The notes under the pieces are model-generated. The model ran no database searches. It was not told the DNA's origin and was given only the letters and a program-made list of their open reading frames with translations. 64,000 nt of DNA from Adiantum capillus-veneris (taxonomy: Eukaryota > Streptophyta > Polypodiopsida > Polypodiales > Pteridaceae). Within the stretch, counting starts at the first letter, position 1, and each line of letters opens with the position of its first letter. The stretch covers positions 80,134,384-80,198,383 of the forward strand of contig CM043944.1 of NCBI GenBank assembly GCA_014529385.2. Direction: 5' to 3'. Shown here piece after piece: positions 11,151-24,652 of this stretch. A program made the translations under genes and the position numbers.

Positions 11151-14100
11151 ACAAGTGGTGGACCTTAACACCCAAATCTTCTTAATATAACGACATAGAG
11201 TGGAAAAGTAATGAATCTTGAGACCAAACCACTCATGCTACTAAGGATAATAGGTTGGACAAGTGGTGGACCTTGAATGCAAACCCTCCATGTACGAAAT
11301 ATCGTGGGTTTAAGGTATTTCAATGGAGCCTAGCATCTTGGAGACATGGTGCAGCTTGCTTCTCTTCATGTTTCAATGGAGCCTATCTTGGACAAATGGT
11401 GGAGCATCCTTCTCTCCATGTTTCAATGGACCCTAGCTTGGACAAGTGGTGGACCTTTGCTTCTCTCTATGTTTCAATAGAGTTAGCTTGGACAAGTGGT
11501 GGACCTTGGAACCAAACCCCCATGTAAAACCTATCATGGTCACTCCAAGTGGTCACAAAGAATAACCTTTAGGATATAGCCTTATAGGTTGGACGAGTGG
11601 TGGACCTTAGCACCCAGATCTTCTTAATATAATGACATAGAGTGAAAACGTGGTGAATCTTGAGACCAAACCACTCATGCTACTAAGGATAATAGGTTGG
11701 ACAAGTGGTGGACCTTGAATGTAAACCCCCCATGTACGAAATATCGTGGGTTTAAGGTATTTCAAGGGAGCCTAGCATCTTGGAGACATGGTGCAGCTTG
11801 CTTCTCTTCATGTTTCAATGGAGCCTATCTTGGACAAATGGTGGAGCATCCTTCTCTCCATGTTTCAATGGACCCTAGCTTGGACAAGTGGTGGACCTTT
11901 GCTTCTCTGTATGTTTCAATAGAGTTAGCTTGGACAAGTGGTGGACCTTGGAACCAAACCCCCATGTAAAACCTATCATGGTCACTCCAACTAGTAAGAA
12001 GAATAACCTTTAAGATGTAGCCTTATAGGTTGGACAAGTGGTGGACCTTAACACCCAGATATTCTTAATATAATGACATAGAGTGGAAAAGTGGTGAATG
12101 TTGAGACCAAACCACTCATGCAAATAGCAATAATAGCTTGGACAAGTGGTGGACCTTGAATGCAAACCCATCATCTTTGAAATATCGTGGGTTTAAGGTA
12201 TTTCGATGGAGCCTAGCATCTTGGAGACATGGTGCAGCTTGCTTCTCGTCATGTTTCAATGGAGCCTATCTTGGACAAATGGTCGAGCATCCTTCTCTAC
12301 ATGTTTCAATGTAGCCTAGCTTGGACAAGTGGTGGACCTTTTCTTCTCTCTATCTTTCAATAGAGTTAGCTTGGACAAGTGGTGGACCTTGGAACCAAAC
12401 CCCCATGTAAAACCTATCATGGTCACTCCAAGTGGTCAGAAAGAATAACCTTTAAGATGTAGTCTTATAGGTTGGAAAAGTGGTGGACCTTAACACCCAG
12501 ATATTCTTAATATAATGACATAGAGTGGAAAAGTGGTGAATCTTGAGAGCAGACCACTCATTCTACTAGCGATAATAGCTTGGACAAGTGGTTGACCTTG
12601 AATTTAAGTGGTGGAACTTAACCTTTAAGATATAGCCTTATAGGTTGGACAAGTGGTGGACCTTGAACGTAAACCCCCCATGTTTCAATAGAGTTAGCTT
12701 CGGCAAATGGTGGAGCATCCTTCTCTCCATGTTTCAATGGAGCGTAGCTTGGACAAAGTGGTGGACCTTTGCTTCTCTCTATGAGAAGAATAGAGTTAGC
12801 TTCGATAAGTGGTGGACCTTGGAACCAAACCCCCATGTAAAACATATCATGGTCATTCCAAGTAGTGACAAAGAATACCCTTTAAGATATACCCTTATAG
12901 GTTGGACAAGTGGTCGACCTTAACACCCTGATCTTCTTAATATAATGACATAGAGTGGAAAAGTGGTGAATTTTGAGACCAAACCACTCATGCTACTAGG
13001 GATAATAGCTTGGACAAGTGGTTGACCTTGAATTTAAACCCCACATGTAAAAAATATCGTGGGTTTAAGGTGTTTCAATGGATCATAGCATCTTGGAGAC
13101 ATGGTGCAGCTTGCTTCTCTTCATGTTTCAATGAAGCCTATCTTCGAAAAATGGTGAATCATCCTTCTCTCCATGTTTCAATGGAGCCTAGCTTAGACAA
13201 GTGGTGGACCTTTGCTTCTCTCTATGTTTCCATAGAGTTAGCTTGGACAAGTGGTGGACCTTGGAACCAAACCCCCATGTAAAACATATCATGGTCATTC
13301 CAACTGGTGAGAAAGAATACCCTTTAAGATATAGCCTTATAAGTTGGACAAGTGGTTGACCTTAAAACCCAGATCTTCTTAATATAATGACATAGAGTGA
13401 AAACGTGGTGAATCTTGAGACCAAACCACTCATGCTACTAAGGATAATAGGTTGGACAAGTGGTGGACCTTGAATGTAAACCCCCCATGTACGAAATATC
13501 GTGGGTTTAAGGTATTTCAAGGGAGCCTAGCATCTTGGAGACATGGTGCAGCTTGCTTCTCTTCATGTTTCAATGGAGCCTATCTTGGACAAATGGTGGA
13601 GCATCCTTCTCTCCATGTTTCAATGGACCCTAGCTTGGACAAGTGGTGGACCTTTGCTTCTCTCTATGTTTCAATAGAGTTAGCTTGGACAAGTGGTGGA
13701 CCTTGGAACCAAACCCCCATGTAAAACCTATCATGGTCACTCCAACTAGTAAGAAGAATAACCTTTAAGATGTAGCCTTATAGGTTGGACAAGTGGTGGA
13801 CCTTAACACCCAGATATTCTTAATATAATGACATAGAGTGGAAAAGTGGTGAATGTTGAGACCAAACCACTCATGCAAATAGCAATAATAGCTTGGACAA
13901 GTGGTGGACCTTGAATGCAAACCCATCATCTTTGAAATATCGTGGGTTTAAGGTATTTCGTTGGAGCCTAGCATCTTGGAGACATGGTGCAGCTTGCTTC
14001 TCGTTATGTTTCAATGGAGCCTATCTTGGACAAATGGTCAAGCATCCTTCTCTACATGTTTCAATGTAGCCTAGCTTGGACAAGTGGTGGACCTTTTCTT

Positions 14101-17100
14101 CTCTCTATCTTTCAATAGAGTTAGCTTGGACAAGTGGTGGACCTTGGAACCAAACCCCCATGTAAAACCTATCATGGTCACTCCAAGTGGTCAGAAAGAA
14201 TAACCTTTAAGATGTAGTCTTATAGGTTGGAAAAGTGGTGGACCTTAACACCCAGATATTCTTAATATAATGACATAGAGTGGAAAAGTGGTGAATCTTG
14301 AGAGCAGACCACTCATTCTACTAGCGATAATAGCTTGGACAAGTGGTTGACCTTGAATTTAAGTGGTGGAACTTAACCTTTAAGATATAGCCTTATAGGT
14401 TGGACAAGTGGTGGACCTTGAACGTAAACCCCCCATGTTTCAATAGAGTTAGCTTCGGCAAATGGTGGAGCATCCTTCTCTCCATGTTTCAATGGAGCGT
14501 AGCTTGGACAAAGTGGTGGACCTTTGCTTCTCTCTATGAGAAGAATAGAGTTAGCTTCGATAAGTGGTGGACCTTGGAACCAAACCCCCATGTAAAACAT
14601 ATCATGGTCATTCCAAGTAGTGACAAAGAATACCCTTTAAGATATACCCTTATAGGTTGGACAAGTGGTCGACCTTAACACCCTGATCTTCTTAATATAA
14701 TGACATAGAGTGGAAAAGTGGTGAATTTTGAGACCAAACCACTCATGCTACTAGGGATAATAGCTTGGACAAGTGGTTGACCTTGAATTTAAACCCCACA
14801 TGTAAAAAATATCGTGGGTTTAAGGTGTTTCAATGGATCATAGCATCTTGGAGACATGGTGCAGCTTGCTTCTCTTCATGTTTCAATGAAGCCTATCTTC
14901 GAAAAATGGTGAATCATCCTTCTCTCCATGTTTCAATGGAGCCTAGCTTAGACAAGTGGTGGACCTTTGCTTCTCTCTATGTTTCCATAGAGTTAGCTTG
15001 GACAAGTGGTGGACCTTGGAACCAAACCCCCATGTAAAACATATCATGGTCATTCCAACTGGTGAGAAAGAATACCCTTTAAGATATAGCCTTATAAGTT
15101 GGACAAGTGGTTGACCTTAAAACCCAGATCTTCTTAATATAATGACATAGAGTGAAAACGTGGTGAATCTTGAGACCAAACCACTCATGCTACTAAGGAT
15201 AATAGGTTGGACAAGTGGTGGACCTTGAATGTAAACCCCCCATGTACGAAATATCGTGGGTTTAAGGTATTTCAAGGGAGCCTAGCATCTTGGAGACATG
15301 GTGCAGCTTGCTTCTCTTCATGTTTCAATGGAGCCTATCTTGGACAAATGGTGGAGCATCCTTCTCTCCATGTTTCAATGGACCCTAGCTTGGACAAGTG
15401 GTGGACCTTTGCTTCTCTGTATGTTTCAATAGAGTTAGCTTGGACAAGTGGTGGACCTTGGAACCAAACCCCCATGTAAAACCTATCATGGTCACTCCAA
15501 CTAGTAAGAAGAATAACCTTTAAGATGTAGCCTTATAGGTTGGACAAGTGGTGGACCTTAACACCCAGATATTCTTAATATAATGACATAGAGTGGAAAA
15601 GTGGTGAATGTTGAGACCAAACCACTCATGCAAATAGCAATAATAGCTTGGACAAGTGGTGGACCTTGAATGCAAACCCATCATCTTTGAAATATCGTGG
15701 GTTTAAGGTATTTCGATGGAGCCTAGCATCTTGGAGACATGGTGCAGCTTGCTTCTCGTCATGTTTCAATGGAGCCTATCTTGGACAAATGGTCGAGCAT
15801 CCTTCTCTACATGTTTCAATGTAGCCTAGCTTGGACAAGTGGTGGACCTTTTCTTCTCTCTATCTTTCAATAGAGTTAGCTTGGACAAGTGGTGGACCTT
15901 GGAACCAAACCCCCATGTAAAACCTATCATGGTCACTCCAAGTGGTCAGAAAGAATAACCTTTAAGATGTAGTCTTATAGGTTGGAAAAGTGGTGGACCT
16001 TAACACCCAGATATTCTTAATATAATGACATAGAGTGGAAAAGTGGTGAATCTTGAGAGCAGACCACTCATTCTACTAGCGATAATAGCTTGGACAAGTG
16101 GTTGACCTTGAATTTAAGTGGTGGAACTTAACCTTTAAGATATAGCCTTATAGGTTGGACAAGTGGTGGACCTTGAACGTAAACCCCCCATGTTTCAATA
16201 GAGTTAGCTTCGGCAAATGGTGGAGCATCCTTCTCTCCATGTTTCAATGGAGCGTAGCTTGGACAAAGTGGTGGACCTTTGCTTCTCTCTATGAGAAGAA
16301 TAGAGTTAGCTTCGATAAGTGGTGGACCTTGGAACCAAACCCCCATGTAAAACATATCATGGTCATTCCAAGTAGTGACAAAGAATACCCTTTAAGATAT
16401 ACCCTTATAGGTTGGACAAGTGGTCGACCTTAACACCCTGATCTTCTTAATATAATGACATAGAGTGGAAAAGTGGTGAATTTTGAGACCAAACCACTCA
16501 TGCTACTAGGGATAATAGCTTGGACAAGTGGTTGACCTTGAATTTAAACCCCACATGTAAAAAATATCGTGGGTTTAAGGTGTTTCAATGGATCATAGCA
16601 TCTTGGAGACATGGTGCAGCTTGCTTCTCTTCATGTTTCAATGAAGCCTATCTTCGAAAAATGGTGAATCATCCTTCTCTCCATGTTTCAATGGAGCCTA
16701 GCTTAGACAAGTGGTGGACCTTTGCTTCTCTCTATGTTTCCATAGAGTTAGCTTGGACAAGTGGTGGACCTTGGAACCAAACCCCCATGTAAAACATATC
16801 ATGGTCATTCCAACTGGTGAGAAAGAATACCCTTTAAGATATAGCCTTATAAGTTGGACAAGTGGTTGACCTTAAAACCCAGATCTTCTTAATATAATGA
16901 CATAGAGTGAAAACGTGGTGAATCTTGAGACCAAACCACTCATGCTACTAAGGATAATAGGTTGGACAAGTGGTGGACCTTGAATGTAAACCCCCCATGT
17001 ACGAAATATCGTGGGTTTAAGGTATTTCAAGGGAGCCTAGCATCTTGGAGACATGGTGCAGCTTGCTTCTCTTCATGTTTCAATGGAGCCTATCTTGGAC

Positions 17101-20100
17101 AAATGGTGGAGCATCCTTCTCTCCATGTTTCAATGGACCCTAGCTTGGACAAGTGGTGGACCTTTGCTTCTCTCTATGTTTCAATAGAGTTAGCTTGGAC
17201 AAGTGGTGGACCTTGGAACCAAACCCCCATGTAAAACCTATCATGGTCACTCCAACTAGTAAGAAGAATAACCTTTAAGATGTAGCCTTATAGGTTGGAC
17301 AAGTGGTGGACCTTAACACCCAGATATTCTTAATATAATGACATAGAGTGGAAAAGTGGTGAATGTTGAGACCAAACCACTCATGCAAATAGCAATAATA
17401 GCTTGGACAAGTGGTGGACCTTGAATGCAAACCCATCATCTTTGAAATATCGTGGGTTTAAGGTATTTCGATGGAGCTTAGCATCTTGGAGACATGGTGC
17501 AGCTTGCTTCTCGTCATGTTTCAATGGAGCCTATCTTGGACAAATGGTCGAGCATCCTTCTCTACATGTTTCAATGTAGCCTAGCTTGGACAAGTGGTGG
17601 ACCTTTTCTTCTCTCTATCTTTCAATAGAGTTAGCTTGGACAAGTGGTGGACCTTGGAACCAAACCCCCATGTAAAACCTATCATGGTCACTCCAAGTGG
17701 TCAGAAAGAATAACCTTTAAGATGTAGTCTTATAGGTTGGAAAAGTGGTGGACCTTAACACCCAGATATTCTTAATATAATGACATAGAGTGGAAAAGTG
17801 GTGAATCTTGAGAGCAGACCACTCATTCTACTAGCGATAATAGCTTGGACAAGTGGTTGACCTTGAATTTAAGTGGTGGAACTTAACCTTTAAGATATAG
17901 CCTTATAGGTTGGACAAGTGGTGGACCTTGAACGTAAACCCCCCATGTTTCAATAGAGTTAGCTTCGGCAAATGGTGGAGCATCCTTCTCTCCATGTTTC
18001 AATGGAGCGTAGCTTGGACAAAGTGGTGGACCTTTGCTTCTCTCTATGAGAAGAATAGAGTTAGCTTCGATAAGTGGTGGACCTTGGAACCAAACCCCCA
18101 TGTAAAACATATCATGGTCATTCCAAGTAGTGACAAAGAATACCCTTTAAGATATACCCTTATAGGTTGGACAAGTGGTCGACCTTAACACCCTGATCTT
18201 CTTAATATAATGACATAGAGTGGAAAAGTGGTGAATTTTGAGACCAAACCACTCATGCTACTAGGGATAATAGCTTGGACAAGTGGTTGACCTTGAATTT
18301 AAACCCCACATGTAAAAAATATCGTGGGTTTAAGGTGTTTCAATGGATCATAGCATCTTGGAGACATGGTGCAGCTTGCTTCTCTTCATGTTTCAATGAA
18401 GCCTATCTTCGAAAAATGGTGAATCATCCTTCTCTCCATGTTTCAATGGAGCCTAGCTTAGACAAGTGGTGGACCTTTGCTTCTCTCTATGTTTCCATAG
18501 AGTTAGCTTGGACAAGTGGTGGACCTTGGAACCAAACCCCCATGTAAAACATATCATGGTCATTCCAACTGGTGAGAAAGAATACCCTTTAAGATATAGC
18601 CTTATAAGTTGGACAAGTGGTTGACCTTAAAACCCAGATCTTCTTAATATAATGACATAGAGTGAAAACGTGGTGAATCTTGAGACCAAACCACTCATGC
18701 TACTAAGGATAATAGGTTGGACAAGTGGTGGACCTTGAATGTAAACCCCCCATGTACGAAATATCGTGGGTTTAAGGTATTTCAAGGGAGCCTAGCATCT
18801 TGGAGACATGGTGCAGCTTGCTTCTCTTCATGTTTCAATGGAGCCTATCTTGGACAAATGGTGGAGCATCCTTCTCTCCATGTTTCAATGGACCCTAGCT
18901 TGGACAAGTGGTGGACCTTTGCTTCTCTGTATGTTTCAATAGAGTTAGCTTGGACAAGTGGTGGACCTTGGAACCAAACCCCCATGTAAAACCTATCATG
19001 GTCACTCCAACTAGTAAGAAGAATAACCTTTAAGATGTAGCCTTATAGGTTGGACAAGTGGTGGACCTTAACACCCAGATATTCTTAATATAATGACATA
19101 GAGTGGAAAAGTGGTGAATGTTGAGACCAAACCACTCATGCAAATAGCAATAATAGCTTGGACAAGTGGTGGACCTTGAATGCAAACCCATCATCTTTGA
19201 AATATCGTGGGTTTAAGGTATTTCGATGGAGCCTAGCATCTTGGAGACATGGTGCAGCTTGCTTCTCGTCATGTTTCAATGGAGCCTATCTTGGACAAAT
19301 GGTCGAGCATCCTTCTCTACATGTTTCAATGTAGCCTAGCTTGGACAAGTGGTGGACCTTTTCTTCTCTCTATCTTTCAATAGAGTTAGCTTGGACAAGT
19401 GGTGGACCTTGGAACCAAACCCCCATGTAAAACCTATCATGGTCACTCCAAGTGGTCAGAAAGAATAACCTTTAAGATGTAGTCTTATAGGTTGGAAAAG
19501 TGGTGGACCTTAACACCCAGATATTCTTAATATAATGACATAGAGTGGAAAAGTGGTGAATCTTGAGAGCAGACCACTCATTCTACTAGCGATAATAGCT
19601 TGGACAAGTGGTTGACCTTGAATTTAAGTGGTGGAACTTAACCTTTAAGATATAGCCTTATAGGTTGGACAAGTGGTGGACCTTGAACGTAAACCCCCCA
19701 TGTTTCAATAGAGTTAGCTTCGGCAAATGGTGGAGCATCCTTCTCTCCATGTTTCAATGGAGCGTAGCTTGGACAAAGTGGTGGACCTTTGCTTCTCTCT
19801 ATGAGAAGAATAGAGTTAGCTTCGATAAGTGGTGGACCTTGGAACCAAACCCCCATGTAAAACATATCATGGTCATTCCAAGTAGTGACAAAGAATACCC
19901 TTTAAGATATACCCTTATAGGTTGGACAAGTGGTCGACCTTAACACCCTGATCTTCTTAATATAATGACATAGAGTGGAAAAGTGGTGAATTTTGAGACC
20001 AAACCACTCATGCTACTAGGGATAATAGCTTGGACAAGTGGTTGACCTTGAATTTAAACCCCACATGTAAAAAATATCGTGGGTTTAAGGTGTTTCAATG

Positions 20101-22203
20101 GATCATAGCATCTTGGAGACATGGTGCAGCTTGCTTCTCTTCATGTTTCAATGAAGCCTATCTTCGAAAAATGGTGAATCATCCTTCTCTCCATGTTTCA
20201 ATGGAGCCTAGCTTAGACAAGTGGTGGACCTTTGCTTCTCTCTATGTTTCCATAGAGTTAGCTTGGACAAGTGGTGGACCTTGGAACCAAACCCCCATGT
20301 AAAACATATCATGGTCATTCCAACTGGTGAGAAAGAATACCCTTTAAGATATAGCCTTATAAGTTGGACAAGTGGTTGACCTTAAAACCCAGATCTTCTT
20401 AATATAATGACATAGAGTGAAAACGTGGTGAATCTTGAGACCAAACCACTCATGCTACTAAGGATAATAGGTTGGACAAGTGGTGGACCTTGAATGTAAA
20501 CCCCCCATGTACGAAATATCGTGGGTTTAAGGTATTTCAAGGGAGCCTAGCATCTTGGAGACATGGTGCAGCTTGCTTCTCTTCATGTTTCAATGGAGCC
20601 TATCTTGGACAAATGGTGGAGCATCCTTCTCTCCATGTTTCAATGGACCCTAGCTTGGACAAGTGGTGGACCTTTGCTTCTCTGTATGTTTCAATAGAGT
20701 TAGCTTGGACAAGTGGTGGACCTTGGAACCAAACCCCCATGTAAAACCTATCATGGTCACTCCAACTAGTAAGAAGAATAACCTTTAAGATGTAGCCTTA
20801 TAGGTTGGACAAGTGGTGGACCTTAACACCCAGATATTCTTAATATAATGACATAGAGTGGAAAAGTGGTGAATGTTGAGACCAAACCACTCATGCAAAT
20901 AGCAATAATAGCTTGGACAAGTGGTGGACCTTGAAAGTAAACCCCCCATCTATGAAATATCGTGGGTTTAAGGTATTTCAATGGAGCATAGCATCTTGGA
21001 GACATGGTGCAACTTGATTCTCTTCATGTTTCAATGGAGTCTGTCTTGGACAAATGGTGGAGCATCCTTGTCTCCATGTTTCAATGGAACCTAGCTTGGA
21101 CAAGTGGTGAACCTTTGCTTCTCTCTATGTTTCAATAGAGTTAGCTTGGACAAATGGTGGACCTTGGATCCAAACCCCCATGTAAAACCTATCATGGTCA
21201 CTCCAAGTGGTGAGAAAGAATAACCCTTAAGATATAGCCTTATTGGTTGAACAAGTGGTGGACCTTAACTTCTAGATATTATTAATATAATGACATAGAG
21301 TGAAAAAGTGGTGAATCTTGAGACCAAACCACTCATGCTACTAGCGTTAATAGGTTGGACAAGTGGTGGGCTTTGAATGCAAACCCCCCATGTTTCAATA
21401 GAGTTAGCTTTGAGAAATGGTGGAACATCCTTCTCTCCATGTTGCAATGGACCCTATCTTGGACAAGTGGTGGACCTTTGCTTCTCTCTATGAGAAGAAT
21501 AGAGTTAGCTTCGATAAGTGGTGGACCTTGGAACCAAACCCCGATGTAAAACATATCATGGACATTTCAAGTGGTGAGAAAGAATACCCTTTAAGATATA
21601 CCCTAATAGGTTGGACAAGTGGTCGACCTTAACACCCGGATCTTCTTAATATAATGACATAGAGTGGAAAAGTGGTGAATCTTGAGACCAAACCACTCAT
21701 GCTACTAAGGATAATAGGTTGGACAAGTGGTGGACATTGAATGTAAACCCCCCATGTACGAAATATGGTGGGTTTAAGGTATTTCAATGGAGCCTAGCAT
21801 CTTGAAGACATGGTGTAGCTTGCTTCTCTTCATGTTTCAATGGAGCCTATCTTCGACCAATGGGGGATCACCCTTCTCTCGATATTGTTTCAATGGAGCC
21901 TAGCTTGGACAGGTGGTGGACCTTTGCTTCTATCTATGTTTCCATAGAGTTTGCTTGGACAAGTGGTGGACCTTGGAACCAAACCCCATGTAAAACATAT
22001 CATGGTCATTCCAAGTAGTGAGAAATAATACCCTTTAAGATCTAGCCTTATAGGTTGGACAAGTGGTTGACCTTAAAACCTAGATCTTCTTAATATAATG
22101 ACATAGAGTGGAAAAGTGGTGAATATTGAGACCAAACCACTCATGCTACTAAGGATAATAGGTTGGACAAGTGGTGGACCTTGAATGTAAACCCCCCATG
22201 TAC
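11151..22203 (+). repeat. Main satellite array, monomer about 442 bp
   Basis: Head-to-tail monomers of about 441-442 bp, each with roughly five copies or variants of the TTGGACAAGTGGTGGACCTT core, all on the + strand. Fixed landmarks inside each monomer are AATATAATGACATAGAGTGG, AAATATCGTGGGTTTAAGG, CTTGGAGACATGGTGCAGC and AACCTATCATGGTCACTCC. Most of the array (11697-20471) is a higher-order repeat; the flanks (11151-11696 and 20934-22203) are diverged monomers. The array stops at 22203 inside a monomer, where the segmental copy begins. Repeated 60-92-codon frames in it are by-products of the repeat. Confidence 0.95.
11697..20471 (+). repeat. Higher-order repeat: five 1755-bp units
   Basis: The same landmark falls at 11697, 13452, 15207, 16962, 18717 and 20472, exactly 1755 bp apart. 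Each unit holds four monomers: A (441 bp), B (442 bp), C (430 bp, rearranged, as 65 + 365) and D (442 bp). A sixth unit starts at 20472 but diverges near 20934 in its B monomer. The units are almost identical; only a handful of single-base differences are seen, so amplification was recent. An older relative of the C-D-A order continues at 26407-27640. Confidence 0.95.
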
Positions 22204-23855
22204 GAAACCTGGTACAAGGATCGGGATATTCATGGAAAGGTATATGTGATTGCCTGAAATATAACTAGATATCTTTAGTATTACTAAAGGATGAAGGAAA
22301 TAAAAATATTCAAAAGGGTTAAAAGGTGGGAACGACACAATATAATGCACACTTGCAAGGGTATGTAGTAGTTTGCATGCTGTTTTCAATTGATTGAAAT
22401 GTATTCTATGATCGACATGATTGGAATATCGATTTCTAGTATCATAGTACTACCTTGAAAAAGTGCATTTATCAAAGGGTTCGGTTGGTGGGTGGATTTT
22501 GGAGGGTTAATTTGTTGGTCGGAAAGTTGAACCCAATTTTATGTTGTCCAATAAGTTGTCAAGTATGGGGAAAGGGAATTTGACATACAGAGCGGGAACC
22601 AGGCTTGGGAATGAGTGATTTGTGTTGCCAGTAATTCCACTCATCTTAGGGAATGCACTGATGGCTCTACTCTGTTCTAACCAGGAAAAAAGCGTTAGTG
22701 ACTTGGAACCAAGGGTGAATTAGAGAACTCCCACCAATTATCCCTGGAAGGTTGATGTTCAAATTTAGTTTGATGAATTAGAAGGGGGTAAGTGGAACAG
22801 ATGAGGAAAGGTGTTTCTAGGTTTAGGGACCCAAATGACAAAACTGAATGTTAACACCCCCTTGAGTGGAGCAAGAGGAGTCGTGTCTTGGTGTGGGTTT
22901 CAAGTGGGAGGGATGTCAGGAAGCGTGGTGTAGTTGAGGGAAGCCATTGCAATTGACGGTACCTGGCATGGCCCTCATAAGTGGTATTAGAGCACGGTTT
23001 CTTCCCTTGGACAGATAAAGGTTTTAAATGGCTATCTAAACAAAAAAAAGAAAGTGAGGTATTGAAAGGGAAGTTCTCAAAGTACATGAAATTTTTTAAG
23101 GTGATGGAGACCTCTTTAGAAGATGAAGTCCTCAAAATTGTGCAAGAGCGAATGGAAGTCGCTCCTCTGGAAAAAAGAGAGACCATACTAAAACACTTTG
23201 TCCACCTCATTTTTCCTAAGAAAGGGACAACCGGAGCTCAACAAATGTGGAAAATCCAATGCAACATAAGTAACGTAACTCTTTGGGGACATGACCACAT
23301 TTTAAATAATCTTTGTCTAGCAATGATAAGGGAGAAGTTGGGACTAGGTCCTAAGCGCTATTGTATTGTCAGTTCTCATGCCCTAGAATATAAAAGAAAT
23401 CTTCTTCTATTAATAACCAATCTCCCCCATGATAATATGTTTATCTACCCACAACAAAGAACATCACTTACTAGACCCTTGACACATAACCCTTGGAAAC
23501 AAGTTGGTGAGGCCGTATGTGCTCACAAGTCACTTTCTTCTAGAGTCCACATACTTGTAATTTTTTGTCACTGGTAACCTTAGGGCTTTAAAGTCCATTC
23601 TGTCAAAGGAAGAGATGGAAGGACTTGATGTTTATTAAATACTAAAGAAGTGCAAACCTACATCGATAATTATTCCCCCAAGATGTAAAAGTTTTTGACA
23701 TAATAGAAAGACAAAAAAAGTTTTGGAAAAGGAAAAGAGAAATAACAAAGAGTTCACTTTTTAAAAGGCATATCTTTAAAAGAAGCTAACTCTAATCTTG
23801 TATACGTAAAGGGTTTTTGACTCGATCAAAAACAGGATTTTTGTTTTGCCACATA

Positions 23856-24294
23856 ATGCCACATCATCTCTCAAGGGATAAGGCTGCCCAAGATTCACCA
23901 ACAGCTAACACTTTAGATTCAATGCTCCTTGATGTGCAAGTAGCACCAACACCTCAAGTTGTCCTAGTACCAAACCCAAATGAGATGCCTCATGTTGCAG
24001 TACTTGTAGAGGATTTTGGATGTGACAAGGATCTCAAGGCCCTTCTCAAAATTGTTCAACCACATCCATTTCTAGGCACGATTAATGATGTGCCTACTTT
24101 ACTAGAAGAATGGATAATTCAGATGGAAGACTACTTTTCTCTTACTGGCTAGAATTCAATAGCGCAAGGGATAATGGGGAGATCCAAGATGGAAGGACCA
24201 ATGAAAACGTGGTGGAAGATCAATCGCTAGTCTCACCAAGTAGCAGAGGTGACCCAGACTTTGGATGAGCTACGACATCATCTCAAGGAGAGAT
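23856..24294 (+). pseudogene. gag: Second copy of the host Ty3 gag 5' part
   Basis: Copy of 3296-3734 carried by the segmental duplication, including both nonsense codons and the junction with the left TIR at 24295. A few residue changes separate the copies (for example YFSLTG here against YFDLTG). Because it contains the target-site junction, the copy must have been made after the giant element was already in this gag gene. Confidence 0.85.
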
Positions 24295-24652
24295 AAGACC
24301 ATATTAGGTATTTTGGTAAAAATCTCACATTATGGGAATCTCCAAATCGCCTAAATTCATGTAATTTGGGAATTTTCCACTTAAAGTGGGAAAAATTGAG
24401 CTGTGTGGTTAGTAAATAAAGTGAAAATCTCATAGGATTGTGGTGTTGATAAACACCAAAAGTCAAGAGGATGTACAACACATGGATTTGAATAATAACT
24501 ACGAATTACATAAAACAAAGGAAGATACAAAAAAGATTTTGTTTACAAATTGACTAGTATAGTCACAATAGAAGCTTCACATAATTCTACTCCACATTTG
24601 ATACCATATCTGAACTTTGATCCAAGTGTGGTTGATGTGCACGAGTGAGGAC

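Noticed and set aside
11255-21554. Many repeated open frames of 60-92 codons (starting MDKWWT or MFYMGVW) in the satellite
   Set aside because: They recur because the repeat units recur. They start at TTG inside the motif, lie on both strands of the same DNA and show no domain; the repeat explains them fully.
24295-24335. A second left TIR, suggesting a second element end
   Set aside because: It lies within the segmental copy together with the gag flank and AGAT, so it was copied with its surroundings and did not arise by a new insertion. No matching inverted end with a target duplication is seen nearby.
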